A stretch of DNA of 64,000 bases from Flectobacillus roseus (GCF_030056665.1 NZ_JASHIG010000007.1); one strand, 5' to 3'; shown: positions 35,196 to 44,041, counted from the first letter of the stretch. Numbers and translations: made by a program. Notes: generated by a model from the letters alone, not told the origin.

Positions 35196-36464
35196 TTATT
35201 CTTCATTGTCGTAATTGATTACCTGCATCTTGCGACCTTTGATAACCTTACGGAATTTGTTCATTGTCAAGCGGTGTTCACGTTCGAAGCCTACATGATA
35301 CATGGATCTTACTAAAAGTGTAAGAACAATAAGTACTAATTCAATCATGTAAGGAGCTACGAAAACCAAAGCTAGTGCTGAGGCCACACCCGTTACTACA
35401 AAATAATACACATACCAATCCTCACCATTTTTTTCTCTTAATCTAAAAATTAGAGGCAAATGAAAAGGCAATGCCCATAAAATATTCTTATTATTCTCTG
35501 TTACTCCATGATTAGTCCCGAACCATAAAAATACTAAAATCCAACCAATAAAACCAGCAATGCTGAATAGTATTTTATCTAATTTATAACCTTTTTGTCG
35601 TCTTTTCCAATGGTCGTAAGTTTTCCAACAGGTAAACAATAAAACCATTAAGAAAAAGAATGCAGGTTGTAAGAAAAACGGCATTGGTTTTACTTCCTCT
35701 TTTACTAATGGAAATAAAGGTGCCTCTGTATCAACTAAATAGCGAAGAACTCTGTGGGTCATTCTTTTGGCTGCGCCTAAACTTCTGTGTAAGTTGGCAG
35801 GAATATAATTTGCTTCAAATTGAGTCGTGCGTTCATCCGCCTCAGAACCCAATGCTATATTCATCGCGACTGCTGGCCAACGCATATCTCCAGCATAAAG
35901 TGACTTATTCATCCATTGTCTGAATGTCGTATCACTCATAGTTTGCAAATTTGCAAAGTGTACGCTGTCAGTACATGCTACTACAATTGCTTCACGTACA
36001 CGAGTGGCACAGTTGTCGGTAAAGAATTTATATTGATAGATGCGTTTTGCTGGGTCGTTATAGGTTTTGTCCAGCTCATCAAGAATTCGCTGTTTTTGAG
36101 CTAGAGCCATATCTAATACTTGCTCGCTCATGCCACGCTTCATATACTGGTAGTAGGCGATGTAATCACCTATAGGACGATACTCCATTTTGTAGGGCAA
36201 CGTTCCTTGGATAAATTTCCAGTAAAAGTTAGGGGTGCTAAAATCGTATACGCCCCAATTATAGGCACGGTCAATGCCATTAGCTGGGTCATAAATCCAT
36301 AGGAGAGAGTGCCCAAAAACATCATTCAACTCTTTACCAGGGTCGATTGTAATGACACTTACTTTAGCACTTTCTGAAAGTTTCTGAGCATTGGCTGACA
36401 GGAAACAACTACCCAGAAAACAAAATAATAAAATAATTTTAGATAGAATGTTGAGGTTTTTCAT
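35196..36464 (-). CDS. DUF4105 (Lnb-like) membrane protein
   Basis: A 422-residue protein with a signal peptide ('LSKIILLFCFLGSCFLSANAQ'), a periplasmic DUF4105 domain (about 30-260) with 'DVFGHSLLWIYDP', 'YNWGVYDFSTPNFYW' and 'FFTDNCATRVRE', and four to five transmembrane helices in the C-terminal third. The His and Cys in GHS and DNC resemble a papain/NlpC-like catalytic pair, which suggests but does not prove a hydrolase. The frame opens at 36530, but the ATG at 36464 places the signal peptide properly at the N-terminus, so this start is chosen. Function unknown. Confidence 0.85.
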   Translation of the reverse strand: MKNLNILSKIILLFCFLGSCFLSANAQKLSESAKVSVITIDPGKELNDVFGHSLLWIYDPANGIDRAYNWGVYDFSTPNFYWKFIQGTLPYKMEYRPIGDYIAYYQYMKRGMSEQVLDMALAQKQRILDELDKTYNDPAKRIYQYKFFTDNCATRVREAIVVACTDSVHFANLQTMSDTTFRQWMNKSLYAGDMRWPAVAMNIALGSEADERTTQFEANYIPANLHRSLGAAKRMTHRVLRYLVDTEAPLFPLVKEEVKPMPFFLQPAFFFLMVLLFTCWKTYDHWKRRQKGYKLDKILFSIAGFIGWILVFLWFGTNHGVTENNKNILWALPFHLPLIFRLREKNGEDWYVYYFVVTGVASALALVFVAPYMIELVLIVLTLLVRSMYHVGFEREHRLTMNKFRKVIKGRKMQVINYDNEE

Positions 36465-36576
36465 GTAGTTGAGGTTTTGCAATGGCGATAAATACACCCG
36501 TAAGAGTTGTATAAAAACCAGATGGTTCAATTCTAAGAATACAACTCAAAAGGAATAGACTCTATTTAATTTTGGC

Positions 36577-36623
36577 TTTGGTTTCTGTAAATTATTAATA
36601 TTTACTGAAAAATAGAAACCAAA
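36577..36623 (-). terminator. Hairpin upstream of DUF4105, after rsmI
   Basis: TTTGGTTTCTGTAAAT (36577-36592) pairs with ATTTAC plus AGAAACCAAA (36600-36623) with an internal bulge. It is placed just past the rsmI stop on the minus strand, but no strong T run follows, so it is a weaker terminator candidate. Confidence 0.5.
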
Positions 36624-36644
36624 TGACAGGTAATTACCGAAAAA

Positions 36645-37322
36645 TTATTCTTTCCCTGCAATTACCAAAACGATTTCACCTTTAATCGTATTTGGATTTT
36701 CTTGATAGTGTTTCAAAACTTCTGCCAAGGTGCCTCTAATATTTTCTTCAAACATTTTGGTCAATTCTCGTGACACACAAGCTTGGCGATCAGCACCCAA
36801 GTATTCTCCTAGTTGTTCAAGGGTCTTAATTAAACGATGCGGAGATTCGTAAAAAATCATCGTACGCTCTTCGTTTTGAAGATTTTGTAAGCGCGTTTGG
36901 CGTCCTTTTTTATGTGGTAAAAATCCTTCAAAAGTGAAGCGGTCAGACGGTAGTCCAGAATTTACGAGTGCAGGAACAAATGCCGTGGCTCCTGGGAGAC
37001 ATTCAATTTCTAATCCTTGTTTCAAACACTCACGAACCAATAAAAAACCAGGGTCTGAAATGGCAGGTGTGCCCGCATCAGATACAAGGGCAAGATTTTT
37101 CCCTTCTTTCAACATTTTGATAATACCCGCGGTACTGTGGTGCTCGTTGTGGGCATGGTGTGCAAAAAGGGGCTTAGAAATGCCCAAATGCTTTAAAAGC
37201 ATACCAGAATTGCGAGTATCCTCTGCCAAAATACCATCTACTTGTTGTAGTATTTTAACAGCACGAAGGGTAATATCATCAAGATTGCCAATGGGAGTTG
37301 GCACTAAATACAATTTACTCAT
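36645..37322 (-). CDS. rsmI: 16S rRNA (cytidine-1402-2'-O)-methyltransferase
   Basis: About 225 residues. It 2'-O-methylates C1402 in the 16S rRNA decoding centre using S-adenosylmethionine. It starts at ATG 37322, giving MSKLYLVPTPIGNLDDITLR, the family's N-terminus; the frame opens 5 codons earlier at 37337. Other family motifs: 'AEDTRNSGMLL', 'LVSDAGTPAISDPGFLLV', 'CLPGATAFVPALVNSGLP', 'FYESPHRL' and 'GEIVLVIAG'. It is slightly shorter than the E. coli protein, as usual in Bacteroidota. It follows the pterin dehydratase gene on the same strand by 24 bases. Confidence 0.96.
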   Translation of the reverse strand: MSKLYLVPTPIGNLDDITLRAVKILQQVDGILAEDTRNSGMLLKHLGISKPLFAHHAHNEHHSTAGIIKMLKEGKNLALVSDAGTPAISDPGFLLVRECLKQGLEIECLPGATAFVPALVNSGLPSDRFTFEGFLPHKKGRQTRLQNLQNEERTMIFYESPHRLIKTLEQLGEYLGADRQACVSRELTKMFEENIRGTLAEVLKHYQENPNTIKGEIVLVIAGKE

Positions 37323-37346
37323 TAGTTCAATGTCCAATAATAATCT

Positions 37347-37577
37347 TTATAAAAGTGCATCTATTGCCTTAGCCAAGGCATGATCTTTCTCCGTAACGGT
37401 ATTACCAGCATCGTGAGTAGTAAGCTCGATGGTAACTGTATTCCAAACATTCGACCACCACGGATGATGATTATGTTGTTCGGCTAAAAGTGCCACACGG
37501 GTCATAAAGCCAAAAGCTTCTGAAAAATCCTTAAACTGAAAAGTACGTTGTAATTTTTGGTCTTTTTCTATCCACAT
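37347..37577 (-). CDS. 4a-hydroxytetrahydrobiopterin dehydratase (pterin carbinolamine dehydratase)
   Basis: A 76-residue enzyme of the PCD/DCoH family that dehydrates 4a-hydroxytetrahydropterin, regenerating the cofactor of aromatic amino acid hydroxylases. The family signature 'AEQHNHHPWWSNVWNTV' with three His, and 'ELTTHDAGNTVTEKDHALAKAID', are complete. It is a short form lacking the usual N-terminal extension. It lies directly upstream of rsmI and probably shares its transcript. Confidence 0.93.
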   Translation of the reverse strand: MWIEKDQKLQRTFQFKDFSEAFGFMTRVALLAEQHNHHPWWSNVWNTVTIELTTHDAGNTVTEKDHALAKAIDALL

Positions 37578-37681
37578 AGTCGATGAAGAGGGCTAAATGC
37601 AAAAGGGATGCTTAATCAAGCCCGAAGATACTTGATTTTTGAGGGAAAATGATGATGTCGAGGGAAAAATAGGGTAAAAAT

Positions 37682-37793
37682 AGGGAACAGGCACCAAGGC
37701 ATAAAGTGACATAGTATTCTCAGAATCTTTTACGAGCTTTTTAAACAAAGTAAATTTTACTTTCAATCACTCTGTGCCTGTTGCCTGTTCCCT
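37682..37793. repeat. Large inverted repeat made of 'GGCAC...AAGGC' words
   Basis: The left arm 37682-37709 (starting AGGGAACAGGCA) and right arm 37767-37793 (ending TGCCTGTTCCCT) are reverse complements with a few mismatches, and an inner AAAGTAAA/TTTACTTT hairpin (about 37747-37763) sits between. It lies just past the stop of the XylR-like gene and may also serve as its terminator. The words recur at 1160, 34910, 48672 and 61640. Confidence 0.75.
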
Positions 37794-37798
37794 CTTAT

Positions 37799-38947
37799 TT
37801 ATCCCCCCATTTTCTTTCGCCATTCCAGAGGCGTTATACCTTCTGATTGTGAAAACCATCGACTAATATGACTATGGTCGTTGAAACCCAACTCAAAGGC
37901 AATTTCTTTTATACTCTTATTGGTGGAAAGTAATTGCTTGAATCGGGAGAGTTTTCGTACTTGTATTTCTTGAAAAATCGAATGCCCGATGGCTTTTTGG
38001 AATTTTTGATTTAATACTTTTACAGAACTATTACTTACTTGTACAACGTCTTGTACTTCAATAGCTTTGTGAATATTAGCAGAAATAAATTGTATTGATT
38101 TGTTTACTTCCTTGTCAGTAATAGCCACAGTATCTGTAGAGGTTCGTTCGATAACTTCTAGGGCTTCGGTCGAAATAATTTGTTGATTTGGTACTTTTCC
38201 CTGCAACATATCACTAAGTGTAGAGCAAATGTTGAAGGCTGTACTTTGATGATTGCGAGCAATGCTCGAAAGGTTAGGATAGGTAATATTACAAATTAAT
38301 TCATCGTTGTCTATCCCTAATACTGCTATTTCATGCGGTACTTTTACTTGTGCCATCGAACAGGCATTGATTAAAATTTGTCCAAAATCATCGTTACAAC
38401 ATAAAACACCCGTGGGTTTAGGAAGAGATTTTATCCACCTAACTAAGTGCTCAAAATTGTACGAAAGTACATCTTCTTCATTGCCTTTGAGCAAAAATGA
38501 ACTAAACTGAGCATTTGAAGAAATAGCCATTTCCCGAAAAAACGTTCTTCTTTGTAAAGACCATTCTAGGTTTTCTATTCCTAAAAAAGCCAAACTTTTG
38601 AATCCTTTTCTGGTAAAATATTGAATTGCCAACTTAGCATCTGATAAATAATTGCCTTTCACATAAGGAATACCCTCCACATGATTAACAGAGGTAACCT
38701 GAATGATTGGAATACCTAAGTCGGCCACTAAAGCAACATCTTCGCTATTTTCTAAAATACAGGCATCTGGTTTTATCGACTGAATTAGACTGATTCGGTT
38801 GGTTGCCTGATTATTTTTTAGAAAATAAACTGGTTCAAAAATAATATCCCAATGACTAATCTGATTGTTGTAGTCATAAATGCCACGCAACAAATCACGA
38901 CTATACCCTCGATTAGACTCAAGATGGATAAATACTTTGTGAGACAT
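37799..38947 (-). CDS. XylR-like AraC-family regulator with sugar-binding domain
   Basis: A 382-residue transcription factor from the ATG at 38947. The N-terminal 280 residues resemble a LacI/periplasmic-binding-type ligand domain ('RGYSRDLLRGIYDY', 'GVLCCNDDFGQILINACS', 'EIAVLGIDNDELICN'), and the C-terminal 100 form two AraC helix-turn-helices ('IKEIAFELGFNDHSHISRWFS'). This is the XylR arrangement for pentose or sugar-acid sensing. The frame opens at 39067, but only the downstream start fits the family N-terminus (MSHKVFIHLES) and it leaves room for the divergent promoters. It is divergent from the enolase-superfamily/SDR operon, its likely target. Confidence 0.88.
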   Translation of the reverse strand: MSHKVFIHLESNRGYSRDLLRGIYDYNNQISHWDIIFEPVYFLKNNQATNRISLIQSIKPDACILENSEDVALVADLGIPIIQVTSVNHVEGIPYVKGNYLSDAKLAIQYFTRKGFKSLAFLGIENLEWSLQRRTFFREMAISSNAQFSSFLLKGNEEDVLSYNFEHLVRWIKSLPKPTGVLCCNDDFGQILINACSMAQVKVPHEIAVLGIDNDELICNITYPNLSSIARNHQSTAFNICSTLSDMLQGKVPNQQIISTEALEVIERTSTDTVAITDKEVNKSIQFISANIHKAIEVQDVVQVSNSSVKVLNQKFQKAIGHSIFQEIQVRKLSRFKQLLSTNKSIKEIAFELGFNDHSHISRWFSQSEGITPLEWRKKMGG

Positions 38948-38974
38948 GGCTTTTTGTTTTGAATAATACTTTTC

Positions 38975-38982
38975 CAAAAATA
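38975..38982 (-). promoter_or_regulatory. Candidate -7 box of the XylR-like regulator gene
   Basis: On the minus strand TATTTTTG matches TAnnTTTG, about 28 bases upstream of the ATG at 38947. No clear -33 TTG is at the right spacing. Confidence 0.4.
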
Positions 38983-39048
38983 CAGGATTTGGGAATAATT
39001 GGCGATATAATAACCAAAAATGGTGTCCTATTGTCAATTTTCGCTTTT

Positions 39049-39056
39049 TACTTTTG
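39049..39056 (+). promoter_or_regulatory. Candidate -7 box of the enolase-superfamily/SDR operon
   Basis: TACTTTTG matches TAnnTTTG 23 bases before the ATG at 39080. The nearest upstream TTG (39031-39033) is only 15 bases away, shorter than the norm, as might be expected for an activator-dependent promoter. Confidence 0.4.
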
Positions 39057-39079
39057 TAAAAAATCAAAAAGTAAAAACC

Positions 39080-40165
39080 ATGAGTTCTTCTGTTAACATA
39101 AGAGATTTTAAATTATACAAGGCTGTGGCGCCCTTAAAAAAGCCAATTGCTGATGCGACACATACGCTACACGAAATTTCGTTTTTGGTATTGCGTTTAC
39201 AGCTCGAAAATGGTGTCGTTGGCGAATCTTATCTGCTTTCCTTTCAATATTCTCCGAATGCTATTCAAGGGGCTTTCAGAGATTTATTGCCACTTGTAAA
39301 AGGCTATGCAGCCTATGAAACGGGAAAAGTTTACCAAAAATTAGACGAAGCCAACGAATATTTTGGAAATCAAGGTATTAATCGCTGGGTTCAGGCCGCC
39401 GTCAATATTGCCATGTGGGATGCTTGGGGCAAATGTCTGAATCAGTCTGTTGGCAAGCTTTTGGGTACTTATCGTGATAAATGTGCAATCTATGGCAGTG
39501 GGGGCTGGCTTTCCTATACGACTGACGAACTACTTGCCGAAGTGACGGATTATGTATCCAGAGGCTTTCAGGCAGTAAAAATCAAAGTGGGCAATCCTGA
39601 TTGGCGTACAGATTTGGAGCGTTTGAGAATAGTGAGAGAAGCCGTCGGTAATCAGGTGAATATCATGATGGATGCCAATCAGGGTATGAAGTTGCCTTCG
39701 GCATTACAACTAGCAAAAGCTGCGCAAGATTTGAATATCTTTTGGTTTGAAGAACCGCTTCACCATCAGGATTTTGAAGGATATAAGGCACTCAAACAAC
39801 AAGCGGGTATATCCTTAGCGATGGGCGAGCGTGAATATGATACCTTACCATTGGTGGAATTATTGAAGCGAAATGCATTGGATTTTTGGCAACCCGATAT
39901 TCTCAGAATTGGTGGAGTAGAAGCTTGGCGAGAGTCTGCCTTATTGGCTAATAGTCATCATATTCCTGTTTTACCACATTATTACAAAGACTATGATGTG
40001 CCTTTGGTTTGTTCAATTCCAAATGGAGTAGGCGTAGAGTCCTTTGATTGGATTGACCCATTAATCGATAATCCGATGACGGTAAAAGATGGCTTTGCTT
40101 ATCCACATGAAGGAGCAGGCTGGGGATTCAATTTTGTCGATGATACTTTAGAACTGATTTTTTAG
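39080..40165 (+). CDS. Enolase-superfamily sugar-acid dehydratase or racemase (mandelate racemase subgroup)
   Basis: A 361-residue enzyme starting at ATG 39080; the open frame begins at 39020 but the extra 20 residues are not family-like. Catalytic features of the mandelate racemase subgroup: the KxK pair Lys167/Lys169 in 'VKIKVG', metal ligands Asp198, Glu224 and Glu250, and the Asp273/His300 dyad ('QPDILRIGG', 'PVLPHYY'). These abstract the alpha proton of a carboxylate. The SDR that follows and the XylR-like regulator upstream point to a sugar-acid dehydration route; which sugar acid is unknown. Confidence 0.88.
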   Translation: MSSSVNIRDFKLYKAVAPLKKPIADATHTLHEISFLVLRLQLENGVVGESYLLSFQYSPNAIQGAFRDLLPLVKGYAAYETGKVYQKLDEANEYFGNQGINRWVQAAVNIAMWDAWGKCLNQSVGKLLGTYRDKCAIYGSGGWLSYTTDELLAEVTDYVSRGFQAVKIKVGNPDWRTDLERLRIVREAVGNQVNIMMDANQGMKLPSALQLAKAAQDLNIFWFEEPLHHQDFEGYKALKQQAGISLAMGEREYDTLPLVELLKRNALDFWQPDILRIGGVEAWRESALLANSHHIPVLPHYYKDYDVPLVCSIPNGVGVESFDWIDPLIDNPMTVKDGFAYPHEGAGWGFNFVDDTLELIF

Positions 40166-40167
40166 GT

Positions 40168-40923
40168 ATGAATATTTTTTCATTAAAAGGCAAAAGAGCT
40201 TTGGTGACAGGCGGAGGTACTGGTATTGGATTAGGAATCAGTAAAGCCTTCATTGAAGCAGGTGCGGAGGTTGTTATCACAGGAAGAAGAGAGGAAGTCC
40301 TGCAAGATGCTTTTAAGGAGTTAGGCGAAAATGTACGCTATCGGGTATTCGATATAACGCACAAAAAGGAAATTCCAGCATTTATTCAAGATTTAGAAAC
40401 TCAATTTGGTGGTATAGATATTTTGGTTAACAATGCAGGAATACACTTGAAAAAGTTTTCAAACGAAACAACCGATGAAGAATTTGAAAGTATCATTCAA
40501 ACCAATTTGCTGTCCGTTTTTTCTCTTACCCGAGAATGTGCCAAATATATGGCAAAACGTAAAAGAGGAGTAATCTTGTTTATTGGCTCAATGGCAGGAA
40601 TCTTTGGTATAGACCGTGTCTCTGCCTACGGAACCTCCAAGGCGGCGCTGACAGGTTTGATGCAAAATCTGGTAACGGAGTATTCTAAGGATTTGATTCG
40701 AGTAAATACCATCGCCCCTGGTTGGATAGAATCTCCGATGTTTTTGAATGCCATCAATACAGATTTAGCAAGAAAAGAAAAAATCACTAATCGCATAGCC
40801 ATGCCAAGTTATGGTATACCAGCCGACATAGGGCATACGGCGGTATTTTTAGCTTCGGATGCCGCGCGATATATTACAGGTGTTGTATTACCTGTGGATG
40901 GCGGTGCATCAGTTAATTTTTAA
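40168..40923 (+). CDS. SDR family NAD(P)-dependent oxidoreductase
   Basis: A 251-residue short-chain dehydrogenase. Cofactor motif 'TGGGTGIGLGIS', 'NNAG' at the end of strand 4, and the Ser-Tyr-Lys catalytic set in 'GSMAG…YGTSK'. The C-terminus 'GVVLPVDGGASVNF' is of the 3-oxoacyl-reductase-like type used by many sugar dehydrogenases. It starts 2 bases after the dehydratase stop codon and is therefore co-transcribed with it. Substrate specificity is not readable from sequence. Confidence 0.9.
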   Translation: MNIFSLKGKRALVTGGGTGIGLGISKAFIEAGAEVVITGRREEVLQDAFKELGENVRYRVFDITHKKEIPAFIQDLETQFGGIDILVNNAGIHLKKFSNETTDEEFESIIQTNLLSVFSLTRECAKYMAKRKRGVILFIGSMAGIFGIDRVSAYGTSKAALTGLMQNLVTEYSKDLIRVNTIAPGWIESPMFLNAINTDLARKEKITNRIAMPSYGIPADIGHTAVFLASDAARYITGVVLPVDGGASVNF

Positions 40924-40930
40924 CAAAAAA

Positions 40931-40960
40931 CCTGATTCAATTTTGTTGAATCAGGGCTTT
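40931..40960. terminator. Terminator between the SDR and DUF3667 genes
   Basis: CCTGATTCAA (40931-40940) pairs with TTGAATCAGG (40946-40955), loop TTTTG, A run left and T-rich right. Confidence 0.85.
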
Positions 40961-41057
40961 TGTTTTGTGATTTTAACTTATGGCATGTCAACCATGCAAA
41001 GTGTTGTTAATTTAAAAAAACATTCAAAATTTACAACTTATCTTTCAGTACTAATGA

Positions 41058-41855
41058 TTATTTTGGTTTGGCGTATTCCAGTACCCCTTTGTCCACAAAT
41101 ACTCCATAAAGTATAAATGCGATAGTAGAAACAACAACCACAAGTATATAGGTTAGCAGCGTGAGCGCTAAAACTGCTAGAATTTTAACAATTATCTTCC
41201 TTAGTGGGATCTGATTGTAAAAACCTTTGAAAAACCACACTAAAATAAATGGAAGGAACAAAAATGTACCTTGTGAAACAAGCATCATTTTTTCTGGATT
41301 TTGCCTAAAAAGAAAGAGTATTGGGTACATGACTACGAGACTTACAAGGGTGTAATAGGATACCACGTAAGAGTTCATCACAATATGTTCATAGTAATTA
41401 TGCCCCAGTTTTTTAAATGGAATTCTGGTAATAAAAGCAAAAACTGGCAATAGGAAAATCATGAGTATTGCATAATAACTTGAAATTACTGTAAAAATAT
41501 CCGACATGAATTTTGAATTAATGTGCTGCTGCTCGGTATATTTTTTCATGATATCGTTAAAATTCAATAAACTAACTGATACAAATATTGAAATACCAGC
41601 CAGCACAAAAGTAAGTGCGATAGGTTTATAATGATCAACTCGGTTGCCATCTACATACTCACGAGCGGTTTTGCCGGGATTACGAAGAATTTTTAACACT
41701 GAATAGAAAAAGCCTTTGTTGACATCGACAAAGATGTCTTGAATCTCTTCCAAGACATAAGCTCGATTAATTCTTTTGTATCTTCTTTGACCACAGTTAG
41801 GGCAGAAGTTTCCTGTGATGGCTTCTTTGCAGTTTCTACAATTTTCTTCAAGCAT
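41058..41855 (-). CDS. DUF3667 membrane protein with zinc-ribbon
   Basis: A 265-residue protein with a four-cysteine zinc ribbon at the N-terminus (Cys6, Cys9, Cys18, Cys21; 'CPNCGQRRYKRI'), then 'NPGKTAREYVDGNRVDHYKPIALT', and five or so transmembrane helices from about residue 85 on. This is the DUF3667 family, common in Bacteroidota. No function is established. It shares the terminator with the convergent SDR gene. Confidence 0.88.
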   Translation of the reverse strand: MLEENCRNCKEAITGNFCPNCGQRRYKRINRAYVLEEIQDIFVDVNKGFFYSVLKILRNPGKTAREYVDGNRVDHYKPIALTFVLAGISIFVSVSLLNFNDIMKKYTEQQHINSKFMSDIFTVISSYYAILMIFLLPVFAFITRIPFKKLGHNYYEHIVMNSYVVSYYTLVSLVVMYPILFLFRQNPEKMMLVSQGTFLFLPFILVWFFKGFYNQIPLRKIIVKILAVLALTLLTYILVVVVSTIAFILYGVFVDKGVLEYAKPK

Positions 41856-42079
41856 AGTGTTTCAATTTGAGTTTTGGAAAATGAGTATTTTCCTGAGTAA
41901 TAGGTTACACAGGTTTTAATAATGGAGGAGGAAAATTAGATTGTGCTTCAAAACAAATCTGTCGTAAAGCCGAGTAGACATTGTTATAGATAAAATGCCA
42001 GCGGTTGAGAATTTGAAGGTTTAAGGTTTAAAGTATTCATAAAGGTCGGTTTAAAAATGTATTGAAATGGAGCTCCTTA

Positions 42080-42262
42080 TTATTCATTTTCCTTTTTGCC
42101 CTTAAACAGAAAGTATAATCCCGCTGTCAAGGAAATACCATAAACAATGTCGAGATAGGGTCTTTTAAAGGTTAAGGTCGCAAAGTCGAAATCCTTGTAA
42201 AGACCAGTGCCAATAATAATGACAACAAGGAGCATCGGAAAATTTACATTTTGGTTTTTCAT
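42080..42262 (-). CDS. Small two-helix membrane protein, unknown
   Basis: 60 residues with two hydrophobic stretches ('FPMLLVVIIIGTGLY' and 'IVYGISLTAGLYFLF') joined by a charged loop, and a Lys/Glu C-terminus 'KGKKENE'. Starts at an ATG with a purine-rich region upstream. Size, topology and the lack of competing ORFs suggest a real small membrane protein, but nothing more can be said. Confidence 0.5.
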   Translation of the reverse strand: MKNQNVNFPMLLVVIIIGTGLYKDFDFATLTFKRPYLDIVYGISLTAGLYFLFKGKKENE

Positions 42263-42467
42263 CTTGAGTTTTTTTTAGAGATAATTAAATAGAAATCGCA
42301 CTAGAATCGAAGCTGAAATTTTACTGGAAGATATTGCCATGTAGGAGATGAGCATAGAAATCAACTCTCTTTTGGAAATTTGAAAATATAAAATAGTAGA
42401 GGTAAATTCTAATAAAACTCTCAGTTTTTATCTATTCAAACCTAGAATAATGGATGAGCCTTAAAAC

Positions 42468-42498
42468 AAAAAAGCCCACCGTGATGGTGGGCTTTTTC
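42468..42498. terminator. Terminator of tRNA-Ser copy 1
   Basis: GCCCACC (42474-42480) pairs with GGTGGGC (42486-42492), with an A run and a T run outside. On the minus strand it follows the tRNA. Confidence 0.9.
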
Positions 42499-42499
42499 T

Positions 42500-42587
42500 T
42501 GGTAGAGAGCGAGGGATTCGAACCCCCGGACCTGTTACAGTCAACAGTTTTCAAGACTGCCGCAATCGACCACTCTGCCAGCTCTCT
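42500..42587 (-). tRNA. tRNA-Ser (anticodon TGA), copy 1
   Basis: An 88-base gene on the minus strand. Acceptor AGAGAGC pairs with GCTCTCT (A-T as the first pair); the anticodon loop is CTTGAAA (TGA); there is a long variable arm; the T loop is TTCGAAT; CCA is encoded at 42500-42502. The discriminator reads A rather than the more usual G of serine tRNAs. Same sequence as 45497-45584. Confidence 0.96.
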
Positions 42588-42602
42588 GTGTTTTGATGAT
42601 GC

Positions 42603-42634
42603 AAAATTAGTCTTTTGGACAATACGATGCAAAC
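42603..42634 (-). promoter_or_regulatory. Promoter of tRNA-Ser copy 1
   Basis: On the minus strand: TTTG, 20 bases, TAATTTTG, a near-perfect Bacteroidota promoter. The spacer sequence differs completely from that in copy 2, while both boxes and their spacing are kept. Confidence 0.8.
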
Positions 42635-42760
42635 TTTTTTTGAAACTTCAATTGAAATATTTCCTAAGAAATCACTTAAAGTTTTAGTAGTATTTTCGTA
42701 ATCAGAATATTACGAGGAGGGGTAAATCTTGAAAAAAATGAAAATATTTTTGAAATAGTC

Positions 42761-42788
42761 ACTAGCGAGTACTTAAAAACTCGCTAGT
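42761..42788 (-). terminator. Terminator of fabF
   Basis: ACTAGCGAGT (42761-42770) pairs perfectly with ACTCGCTAGT (42779-42788). On the minus strand it follows the fabF stop codon at 42797. Confidence 0.8.
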
Positions 42789-42796
42789 AACGCTTA

Positions 42797-44041
42797 TTAT
42801 GCCTCAAATTTTTTGAAAATAGAGGAGGCTGTATGTCCTCCAAAACCAAATGAATTGTTTAAAGCATATCGAATTGGCTTCTCTAATTTTTCTTCTAAAA
42901 CTATCTGAAGATGTTGAGGAATCTCTGGGTCTAAGTCCGTAACATTCATCGTAGGAGGGATAGTATCATGCTGAACAGCCATTACGCAGTAAATACTTTC
43001 AATAGCTCCCGCAGCACCCAATAAGTGTCCAGTCATAGATTTTGTAGCTGAAATAGCCGTGTTGCTGTTGCCAAAAATGGCAGAAATCGCTTTTATTTCA
43101 CTCAAATCGCCTACACCTGTTGAGGTGGCGTGTGCATTGATATAGTCAATATCTTCGGGGTTTAATCCTGCATCTTTTAAGGCATTGAGCATTCCCAATT
43201 TTGCGCCCAAGCCGTCGGGAGATGTGCCTGTAAGATGATAGGCATCTGCTGCCATACCTCCACCAACGATTTCGGCTAAAATTGTTGCTCCTCTTTGCAC
43301 AGCATATTCATAATCTTCCAAGATTAAAGCGCCTGCACCTTCACCTGCTACAAACCCTGTACGATTAACATCAAATGGTTGTGAGGCTGAACTTACATTG
43401 TTTTTTGACAACGCTTGTGCTGCCCCAAAGCCACCAATAGTACCAGGCGTAATAGCTGCTTCAGAGCCACCAACAATCATTACTTTGGCACGCCCCAGTC
43501 TGATATTATCAAGTGCATTGATTATGGCAGTATTGGAAGATGCACAAGCCGAAACAGTGCAGTAATTTGGTCCTAACAAACCATTTCTGATTGAAATAAC
43601 GCCAGCAGCAATATCTACAATCATTTTTGGAACAAAATATGGATTGAATCTCGGCGTGCCATCGCCAGTAAAGAATTCTTGTAATTGATCCTCAAATGTT
43701 TGCATACCACCTTGACCAGTCGCCCAGATCACACCAATTTCGGATCTTTGGGCTTCAGTCATTGTGTCAAATTGCAATTGCGATTGTTGAATCGCCTGTT
43801 CACTCGCTGCCACGGCATATTGAGTAAACAAATCGTATTTACGAATTTCTTTTTTCTCAAAATAATCGAGCGGATTAAAGTTTTTAACTTCACCTGCTAT
43901 CTGAGTTTTAAATTTGCTTGCATCAAATTTGGTAATGGGGCCAATGCCCGAAATACCTTTGAGACTATTTTCCCAAAAACTAGCAACATCATTTCCCAAA
44001 GGAGAAATAACACCGAGTCCTGTGATTACTACGCGTTTCAT
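42797..44041 (-). CDS. fabF: Beta-ketoacyl-ACP synthase II, tetR-linked
   Basis: A 414-residue thiolase-fold condensing enzyme that adds malonyl-ACP units to acyl-ACP. The KAS triad is Cys166 in 'VSACASSN', His304 in 'NAHATSTG' and His339 in 'MTGHLLGAAG', with Lys334 in 'SATKSMTG'; the N-terminus 'RVVITGLGVISPLGND' is typical. Neither acpP nor other fatty-acid genes are adjacent, so this may be a paralog and not the housekeeping fabF. It lies 151 bases downstream of a tetR gene on the same strand, with a palindromic operator between them, which suggests regulated expression. Confidence 0.93.
   Translation of the reverse strand: MKRVVITGLGVISPLGNDVASFWENSLKGISGIGPITKFDASKFKTQIAGEVKNFNPLDYFEKKEIRKYDLFTQYAVAASEQAIQQSQLQFDTMTEAQRSEIGVIWATGQGGMQTFEDQLQEFFTGDGTPRFNPYFVPKMIVDIAAGVISIRNGLLGPNYCTVSACASSNTAIINALDNIRLGRAKVMIVGGSEAAITPGTIGGFGAAQALSKNNVSSASQPFDVNRTGFVAGEGAGALILEDYEYAVQRGATILAEIVGGGMAADAYHLTGTSPDGLGAKLGMLNALKDAGLNPEDIDYINAHATSTGVGDLSEIKAISAIFGNSNTAISATKSMTGHLLGAAGAIESIYCVMAVQHDTIPPTMNVTDLDPEIPQHLQIVLEEKLEKPIRYALNNSFGFGGHTASSIFKKFEA

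Larger units (their letters stand above)
42463..42611. repeat. tRNA-Ser cassette, copy 1 of a 149-bp direct duplication
   Basis: Terminator, tRNA-Ser and -7 promoter box, identical to 45460-45608 except for one base (G at 42483 versus A in the other copy). Direct orientation; the copies are 2,997 bases apart. Confidence 0.92.

Noticed and set aside
42432..42687. Short ORFs across the tRNA-Ser gene and its flank
   Set aside because: They overlap a tRNA and terminator on both strands and have no coding character.
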